NCBI RefSeq assembly: GCF_963678635.1
Contig: NC_087070.1
Location: 17,455,318-17,519,317 of the forward strand
DNA length: 64,000 bases
Reading direction: 5' to 3'
Source: Symsagittifera roscoffensis
Taxonomy: Eukaryota > Xenacoelomorpha > Acoela > Convolutidae
Shown: in pieces, positions 56,787 through 64,000 of the stretch
Position numbering within the stretch: position 1 is the stretch's first letter
Layout: the number at the start of each line of letters is the position of its first letter
Translations under genes and position numbers: made by a program
The notes under the pieces: model-generated
Databases searched by the model: none
Seen by the model: the letters and a program-made list of their open reading frames with translations, nothing else
What the model was told of the DNA's origin: nothing

Positions 56787-57520
56787 AGATGAACAAAGAA
56801 GAGAAGAGAAGGAGAAAAAATTTGATTGTCTTTGTGTGCTAAAACTTGAACCAATCAACCAAGTTTTGATTATTGAACTTGTTAAACTTTTTGTTTTGAT
56901 TTAGTTTGGTCAAACCAAACTTTGAAAATTGTTACAATTGTTAAATTGTTGAAAGAGAAATTTTAGTTATGACTATTTATGTATGTATATAAAGAACATA
57001 GGTGAGTATATTTACCTATTTAAACACAATTGAAGTTTTTAACCTGTGTAAGACACAATTTCACTGTGTGGCGACATGGTAAGATTGAGTAAACTCGCTC
57101 GAGAAGGGTGGGTAACTCAATAACTTTCCTAGCCACAGAGTTTCTTAGTTTTAATATTGAAAGGACCGCATAAATAACTGATTATACTTGGTGAGTGACG
57201 TTAAGTTAATTTTAACGGGTGCGTGGCCGTGCCACGTCCCACTTTTTAATCACAAAGAGCGAAAAGAAATTTTATGGCAAGACGACGTAAGTAGTCAGAA
57301 TAGAAATTTTATCTAGGACACTCCTCATGGTGCAAATTTTGTGAAAATGTTGAAAGGCAGTGAGATGTGGTACGATGCCATTTGTGAACACGTAGTGAGT
57401 TGAGGTGGGGTAGATAAATTTCATTTTCTTATGCGATTTGTAAGATTGATTACAGAGAACTGGATAACTACTTGACGATAAACCGGTGTTATGCGATCAA
57501 TAGGGACATTGATGGGGACT
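56787..57520 (+). other. 3' untranslated region of element A
   Basis: AT-rich, with T runs and no reading frame of note, leading to the polypurine tract. Contains words such as GGTAAGATTGAG and CGTGGCCGTGCCACG, the latter a short palindrome at about 57222-57236. Confidence 0.5.
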
Positions 57521-57532
57521 GTCCGGGGAGTA
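57521..57532 (+). promoter_or_regulatory. 3' polypurine tract of element A
   Basis: GTCCGGGGAGTA directly before the 3' LTR (TGTGCC). The purine core is short, but the same bases precede the element B LTR, which supports the role as plus-strand primer. Confidence 0.65.
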
Positions 57533-58417
57533 TGTGCCATTCTGCCAGATGGCACAGCGCAACCTTCCGACGAAGCACGAATCAGAGAGAAAAGGCCTTA
57601 ACAGCAAAAAAGTGCTTGGAAGGAGGGTCGAAGTATTCTGAAATTTTCTATTTTTAAAATTTCGATTTTCAAGTTGATATTTCTCAGAAATACGAAAAAC
57701 GGCCATTTTGACCAAGAAAGCTGAAAAAATCAGAGCAACGACAAATATTGTGAAAAGCAGTCGTGCAAGAGACGGAGAATACGAAGCCTCTCATCGTGGC
57801 AGCAACGCACGGTAAGACCCTTATCAGCGGATATTAGTGGAGAAGGAAGCTTCGGTGGGGAAGGAATATTCCACGGAACCCTCCCGGGACGCAAATTAGA
57901 AGAGATAAGAGCGTTATCGCAGGAATATTACGGGAGCGGAGGCTTGGTCCCCCAGAGACTGTTTTATGTGAAGGGACTGTATAAAACTGACTGTATAGCT
58001 ACTTGGATGTCGTGAAACTTTAAATTAACACCGGTATAGTTTGATATTTTAGAAAATGAGTAGCTAGAAATAGGAAAGGGTCAATCCATCTCCAATGGAT
58101 TTAATATAGAACTGTCACACAAAAACATATTAAAATAGGTTGTTCGAGCCGTGTTTTTAATGACAATCACGTAGTCTGAGGATCCGAGACTCAGCTATGT
58201 GGTTGTGTTCGCATGTAAACGAAAGCTGATCAAAAGTCGTTTGACTGATGGCCTAAAAATGGTAACTTTTTACTTTGCCCTAAACAGACCAAAAAATCAA
58301 CTGGCAAAGGTCGAGACGGTGAAAAACGAGTAGGATTAAGGTAACTGACGCCTGCCAGTCGTTAATAGGTACTTTTTCTACGCTCCGTCGCTGTGTAGTA
58401 TTTGGGCGAATGTTACA
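57533..58417 (+). repeat. 3' LTR of element A
   Basis: 885 bp, matching 34177-35060 with about 14 substitutions and one 1-bp indel by eye. TATAAAA at 57980-57986. Followed by the target duplication AGT and the resumed element B ORF. Confidence 0.92.
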
Positions 58418-58420
58418 AGT

Positions 58421-58894
58421 CTCAGCTCCTTGTTTGAAAATCTACTGAATTCGTCTATCTTTCTCATGGGCTCTAACTCCTCAGGTTCTTTCATATTCAC
58501 CCTCTCGGCTTGCTTTGATGCATCTCCAGCAGTGCCAGCAAGAGTAAGGCTTTTGCTCGTTCATCGCCCTCCCTCAACATCTTGGCACAGGTGTTCAATG
58601 CTGGTACTGAAATCTGCTCTATCAGGAATCGAATGAAACAGAGAGCGTCTCTCCACTTCGCGCACGCTACTGCTGCTCCCTCTTGGGTTATCAGATCCCT
58701 CAGGTTCGTCATAAGGAAAACTTTCTCTTCTTTTGACCTTTTCCTTTCTTCTGAGTCATATTCCCCGCGAGTTAATCCCATCATTCACCAGGTGAACCTC
58801 AGTTGTAATTCGGTTCTTACGTAGGGTACTGCCATGAGAGCGTGTATTCTCGGCGCAGTCCTCATTTCCTCTTCGAAGTACTTCAACACCACTG
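58421..58894 (-). pseudogene. Element B ORF3, copy 1, piece 5' of the insertion
   Basis: Continues 32194-34176 across element A. The frame 58497-58784 matches 63453-63998 of copy 2 (MMGLTRGEYDSEER, DALCFIRFLIEQ) including the same frameshift at its end. It is cut off at 58894 by the duplication junction. Confidence 0.8.
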
Positions 58895-59525
58895 ATCGGG
58901 TGCTAGGAAATTAGACGACATGCAACTTGGACGGCTCCAATTAAACGGAAATTAGACATTATTTTTGCATAACTAGCATTCTCGACGAATAGCTTTGGGA
59001 CGAAAAGTTGACAAAATTAATTGCTTGAAACAAACTTTCACAAGTACGATAAGAGTTTGCATATCAAAATAATAATTATTAAGATTTTTGAAACGTTAAT
59101 CCAAAATTTAAGAGACATTTTTTGAAATGCATAAATTATACAAAAGCGACTTGTGAAAAATTGAATTGCAATTAAGAAAGCTCAAAAAAAAACATTCGTG
59201 GGTCTAGGACTACAAGCCGACGAGACTTCCGGCCGAAGGCACTTCAGGCCGAAACTTTATAAGCACCTCAAAATGCCATTTTTTCCTTGGGAATGGATTC
59301 CATAAATTACAGCAGCCGGATTTTGAAATGAAAACATTTAAAAAATTAAACGACAATGTTTTAATTTTTTACTTTCCTAAACATCAGTTAGAGGCTAATT
59401 TTTGCTACTTTTTATGAAAAAGCCAAAAACTGGTAAAGAAAAATCATGAAAAAGAGAATTTGTTCACGCCAGTCTTCAAATTAATCATATTTAACGACTT
59501 TATGAGAAAAATTTTGGCTTAAAGT

Positions 59526-60435
59526 TGTAACATTCGCCCGGAAGATACATATCGACGGAAAATAAAGCTAGGTTCTAAGACGACTGGCCAACGTCTAAAC
59601 AGTGCTCTACATGCTTTTCACCGTCTCTACCAAGCCAGTACTTTCGGTGGTCTTTCTAACATTGGGTCGCCAAAAAATTACTGCTTTCGGCTTCGGTCAA
59701 AACACTCAAATTAACTAGATTACATGCAGAAATAGCGAGCTCATGGCTGGGTCTCAGTATCCCCAGACCACGAGGACACTCCTAAAATCAGGGCTACTAC
59801 TATTTATTGAATTATTATTGTTTTTGCTCAGTAGATAAAAATCATCATCTCCATCGAAGATGGATCAACCCTTTCCCCCAACTCCTAGCTTCTCATCCTA
59901 GCAAAATGAATTCAGATGTAAATTAAATTCAATTCAGGACATAATAGGGAAGCTAAAAGTTTGTATAAGATGATAAAAGTTCCAGTCCCGAGACCCCTCC
60001 GGATTCTCGAATCCGGGGTAATAAGACCTTTATCTTCCTCCCGGAGGGCTGTCTTCCACCCTTCACCGTTGTTCGCAACGGCCTTGCAACTATTGTAGCG
60101 ACACAATAGTTGCAACTCGGAACGGTCTCTGCTACTTCTGCAATTTGTTGTCGTTTTCCAATAACAATTCTCGTCGTTATCGCTATCGCAACTAATGTTG
60201 TTATGTTTCATTTCGGTTTTCTGCCAAAATGGTCGTTTCTGACGTTTCTCAGAAATATGACGACATACTTCGAAAATTTAAAAATTTGAAACACCAGAAT
60301 ATTCTAGCCTTCACCGTTTGACTAATCGTCCCAATAACGTTGTTAATCTCTTAAAACCGTCAATTCGAAAGGTTCTCTGCTAAAAACTCGAAATTGCTGC
60401 GTCTGCATTTTGGTGCATTCTGGTCGAATGTCACA
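59526..60435 (-). repeat. 3' LTR of element B, copy 2
   Basis: 910 bp; on the minus strand TGTGACATTCGACC to GAATGTTACA. Differs from copy 1 (30504-31412) by scattered substitutions and single-base indels. The outer end (GGGCGAATGTTACA) is identical to element A's LTR end. Confidence 0.8.
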
Positions 60436-61267
60436 CACTTCCCGGACAACCCGGTCAGTGTCCCCATTGAATCTCGCAATGTTTGTAAAATTGGTACAGT
60501 GTCATCGAACAGAATTTACAAAATGCACGAAATTGCTTTTATCCGCGTCATATCGACTCACTGCAGAATATAAATGGCATCATACTACATCACTATAGCC
60601 TTCAAATTTTTTCATCAATCTGCACATTGAGATATGACCTACGATAAAAACATCTTTTCTGACTTCCAACGTCAATGCCCTGATTAAAACTTTTCTCCTA
60701 GATTTTTAAAAGATGTTGGTTTGCAGGACAGTCCTGCCAACCAACAAGCTAAAATTATCCTACTATGCTCCTTCCCTTCGGAAATCTTGCTTGTTATTGT
60801 CCTGAATACTAAAACTAAGAAACTCTGTGGTTAGAAAGAACAATGAAACAACCTCCCTCTTCGAGAGATTACCCAAGCCTTTCATATCACCAGAAAGTGA
60901 ACAGTTCTCATAGTTGATTAAAAACAGTCATGCAGGCTGGAATATTTAAATATACTCTTTACTCAAGCCTTTCTAAATAAATAGTTAGTAAGTGTCTCTA
61001 AAGCCACTAACTAAACTCAAAATGCAATTTATAAATGCAACAAATTCTTTAATGTTCAAAGCTCAACTAAATGTTTCAGTTTTCAATTACAACTTGGTTG
61101 CTTGGTTTCTCACTTGAGTTTTTTCACACACATGAAACAATTCTGAGTTTTAACTTCTTCTCTTTCGTCACTCCTTTGTTTTCTTCTTTTTTTGTCATTT
61201 AGAAGTTCTAAACTTCTATTTTCTTCTAATTTTCTTTCTTTTCGCCTCTTGTTCTTTCGACCGTTTG
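60436..61267 (-). other. 3' UTR and polypurine tract of element B, copy 2
   Basis: The tract next to the LTR reads GTCCGGGAAGTG on the minus strand (60436-60447), one or two bases off the element A version. The rest is AT-rich non-coding sequence like 31426-32193. Confidence 0.55.
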
Positions 61268-64000
61268 TCAATGTTCCATCTCTTCCTCCTGTGACACTGA
61301 CTCTGCACTTTCAGTTTCTGTGTCTTGCAACACATCGTTAGCTGTTCTGACGCTGTTGGAAGCAGTCCTCCAACACTTCTGCGCTTCTACCCTCTGTTTG
61401 CAACAAGGTAGGGGATCCACGTTAGATTCTCTGTATCGGCAGAAGCTGTTGTGGAGACACAACGTCACGTTTCTCTCCAAATCTTCCTTCAACATCTCTT
61501 CCTTCTCCTTTCCACTACGTTCACTCCTCCTGGAAATTCTTTTTACAGCGGTGGTCACTGCATTCCGATGAGTCACGAAAGCTCGCTTGAAAGCTCCTGC
61601 TCCAATGTCCAGCTGATATCCACTGTACACTCTGCCGTGCCTCGACATATGCTTTTTGGCATATTCGTACAACCATGCAATCATGTTAGCTCTGAACCAT
61701 GGCATCAATCGTCTTCTTGCCCATATCTTTTTCCCTTCCATCGGAATGTTTAGAATCTTGCACATTGTCTCAAAAAGATCTGAATCTTTCAGACAATCCA
61801 ATTTCTGCAACTTTTCTCTCGTCGGTGCCTCCTGTCTATTGTTCTCTCTTACGTGAGCTTCCAGCCATCGTATCGCCATCATAACTCCCACTATCACTAT
61901 TGTTATGGGCTGTGATGAGTCTGGTATACCCATGGAGAGCAGCTCTCCAGAGTCCCAGATCAACATCAGATTACTACGCTTGGAATACCACCAGGTCTGC
62001 AGCAAGCAGTGGCAAGGAAACTCGTCATGTGTCAACATGATGCTCCTCCAATTACGTTTTCCCGAAGCTTCCAGTAATGGTTCCACTTCCATCATCACTC
62101 GGTGGACTTCATCATTCTCGTCTACTGTATTGTAATCTGTGACAGTTGATCCTCTCTGTTTCTGTCTCTCAAAGTCACTGAAGTTCCCGCTCACGTATCC
62201 CATGAACTTCTTTCCTAGTATTGATTCCAACTCTTCCATGGTTCTCTCTGGAACTGCTGAGAACATCTTACATAGCAACTCGTAAGATTTTTCGGACATT
62301 CTCGTTAGTCTCGCACACTTTGGCACTGAGAAGGCTTGATGCACGATCGTTCTCGTACTCTTTACATCCACAGCTACGAAATGCACCGATAATCTGCTCT
62401 TGCACATTGGAGCCAATATCGATCCCACTAAATACCGTGCTCCTGATTGTCTACAATAAGACTCACTATGTCTGATGTTCATTTCCGTCTCGATCGCTTC
62501 CCTCAATTTTCCTATGTACTTTTGTTCAGTTTGCAGAACTCCTGGGAACACTTCTACACTGATGGCTGTGACCATCTCATGTTTCTGTTCTAGATTCAAA
62601 AGTGACTCTAAAGAACCAAACATGCTGTAGAATCCTAGTGCAGTCACTAGATTCACCTCGGTTCCTCTATGGCAATCTGCGATCAGTTCCGTTTCCGTTC
62701 TTGCTTTCATCACGACATTCCCAAACAATATCGTCAATTGCTTGTGTTGTCCCTCTAGGGTTTTTACACAATCCAAACCTCCACAAACGTGACCTTCCAC
62801 TCCACAGACTTCCGCCAGACAGCTGCCAGGTTTGACCCAGTCTTCTGGTCCCCCGCCAGGCAACTCCACTTTGTCTTCCCCGTTGCTCCTAGAGGCTGTT
62901 ATCATTACATTATATATGATGTTCAGGTCACGCAGGTTACAATCTGCATTCAGCTCCCTCTGCACGTCTTGTGTCGCCCGTAATATCGAGTCAGCATTGG
63001 GACTAGGACACCATGATGGTCTCATCAGTTCCCACACTACCATCAAGCTCGTTCTCAGTAGTTCATCTGAGAAGCCCAACCCAAACTCACTCTTTTGTCG
63101 GATTTTGGTACGGAGGGTGCAGTCACCTCTTCTTCCAAGACCAGTCCCAATTTGGTCTGCGGATTTTTAGCGCTCTTACTCATTACAATTCTTGACGTCC
63201 AGAATCTTAGCAACACTGCCTGCTCGTAATCGAAGAAGCAATCGCGTATGTCGTCACTCAGAAAAGGGTTGTACGCTATCCCTTTGATTCCGGACACGTA
63301 GCTGTATGACTTCTTCTTGATCGGTCCACAGTACTCACTGGATTTCGGTAGTGCCCCCAGAGATTCTTTAGTGAGTCTCAGCTCCTTGTTTGAAAATCTA
63401 CTGAATTCGTCTATCTTTCTCATGGGCTCTAACTCCTCAGGTTCTTTCATATTCACCCTCTCGGCTTGCTTTGATGCATCTCCAGCAGTGCCAGCAAGAG
63501 TAAGGCTTTTGCTCGTTCATCGCCGTCCCTCAACATCTTGGCACAGGTGTTCAATGCTGGTACTGAAATCTGCTCTATCAGGAATCGAATGAAACAGAGA
63601 GCGTCTCTCCGCTTCGCGCACGCTACTGCTGCTCCCTCTTGTGTTATCAGATCCCTCAGGCTCGTCATAAGGAAAACTTTCTCTTCTTTTGACCTTTTCC
63701 TTTCTTCTGAGTCATATTCCCCGCGAGTTAATCCCATCATGCACCAGGCGAACCTCAGTTGTAATTCGGTTCTTACGTAGGGTACTGCCATGAGAGCGTG
63801 TCTTCTCGGCGCAGTCCTCATTACCTCTTCGAAGTACTTCAACACCACTGCTTTCCATGGAAGGCTCGCTAACTGCTCGATCGTTTCCGCCTGCATCTCG
63901 GATGACGCTAAAGTTCCATACGCCTTCTGCTTGAGGGTGGTGCCTCGCAACATTGTCTCCAGATAACCTTCCATGGCCATTTCGTCTTCCAGAGCCATCA
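61268..64000 (-). pseudogene. Element B ORF3 C-terminal part, copy 2, runs off the right edge
   Basis: Three overlapping minus-strand frames make up one broken gene: 63453-63998 (open at the edge), 63055-63456 and 61268-63079. Each joins the next by a frameshift (near 63455 and near 63080), both shared with copy 1. The last frame gives 603 codons and is intact to its natural end. It keeps blocks of element A ORF3 parts 2-4 in the same order, with G-P-E-D-W-V-K-P-G-S-C, the G-H-V-C...C cluster, CLHNSFCRY and P-C-C-K near the C-terminus. It lacks the 43-bp and 135-bp deletions of copy 1. Upstream parts of element B lie outside the window. Confidence 0.75.

Larger units (their letters stand above)
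34177..58417 (+). mobile_element. Element A: 24.2 kb Ty3/gypsy-type LTR retrotransposon with extra ORFs
   Basis: A complete but coding-defective LTR element of 24,241 bp. It has 884- and 885-bp LTRs that differ at about 15 positions by eye (roughly 1.6-1.8%), TG...CA ends, and a 3-bp target duplication AGT (34174-34176 and 58418-58420). Copy 2 of the host sequence (63371-63380, GTGAGTCTCA) shows the empty site. Order: 5' LTR, 3 kb leader, gag-protease, RT, RNase H, integrase, acidic pol extension, macro-domain ORF, about 2,900-codon ORF3, polypurine tract, 3' LTR. It is inserted into ORF3 of a relative (element B). No envelope-like protein with an evident membrane anchor was seen. Base composition is richer in G+C than the AT-rich flanks. 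Confidence 0.9.
27871..58894. repeat. Tandem segmental duplication, copy 1 (with nested insertions)
   Basis: Starts at ATCGGGGGCTAGGAAATTAG (27871) and ends at the junction CACCACTG|ATCGGG (58894/58895), where copy 2 begins. Without the Helitron (2,004 bp) and element A (24,241 bp plus 3-bp target copy) it is about 4.8 kb, against about 4.96 kb in copy 2; the difference is accounted for by two deletions in the element B ORF. Because DNA outside element B's LTR is duplicated too, this is a segmental duplication, not two insertions. A falsely retained haplotype in the assembly is the alternative. Confidence 0.8.
58895..63850. repeat. Tandem segmental duplication, copy 2
   Basis: Second copy, starting ATCGGGTGCTAGGAAATTAG and matching copy 1 through CACCACTG (63850), after which the sequence continues uniquely. 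It keeps both empty sites: no Helitron at 59072 and no element A at 63376. Confidence 0.8.

Noticed and set aside
34177-58417. Envelope gene that would make element A a retrovirus
   Set aside because: No ORF shows a signal peptide, fusion-type segment and membrane anchor in combination; ORF3 has SGNH-like and Cys/His regions instead.

Overview
The window comes from an animal nuclear genome. It holds the 5' part of a plexin gene (a metazoan semaphorin receptor) whose exons are separated by introns of 0.6 to 12.3 kb, in AT-rich DNA full of decayed repeats. I cannot name the species. No prokaryotic gene organisation, rRNA, tRNA or CRISPR array was seen.

Region 1-25.2 kb (minus strand): six consecutive plexin exons, found by matching splice sites, codon phase and protein motifs. 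They encode the signal peptide, sema domain, PSI-1, an inter-PSI segment and PSI-2. The rest of the receptor lies beyond base 1. Introns carry at least two families of old dispersed repeats and a possible LINE tail that abuts the exon 1 splice donor.

Region 25.2-27.9 kb: plexin upstream DNA, a GTAC-rich palindromic patch and the 3' tail of a non-LTR retrotransposon ending in (CTA)9.

Region 27.9-64 kb: nested mobile DNA. A roughly 5 kb block is tandemly duplicated (27871-58894 and 58895-63850). It holds the 3' end of a minus-strand LTR retroelement (element B: end of a long ORF, polypurine tract, 3' LTR). After duplication, copy 1 received a 2.0 kb non-autonomous Helitron with an internal 186-bp satellite (28049-30052) and a 24.2 kb LTR retrotransposon of the same family (element A, 34177-58417). 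Copy 2 preserves the exact empty site of both insertions.

Element A is the most interesting object. It has 884/885-bp LTRs, a 3 kb structured leader, a Ty3/gypsy-type gag-protease-RT-RNase H-integrase, a TARG1/OARD1-like macro-domain ORF, and then a third ORF of about 2,900 codons. That ORF begins with a coiled coil and an SGNH-hydrolase-like domain whose nucleophile serine is replaced by asparagine, followed by a possible second SGNH-like domain and long unrecognised regions. The distal part of this ORF is also present in divergent element B, so it belongs to the family and is not a chance capture. A motif identical to the 3' polypurine tract recurs near the exact middle of the element, suggesting a central priming site. 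Both elements carry stops and frameshifts and look inactive.
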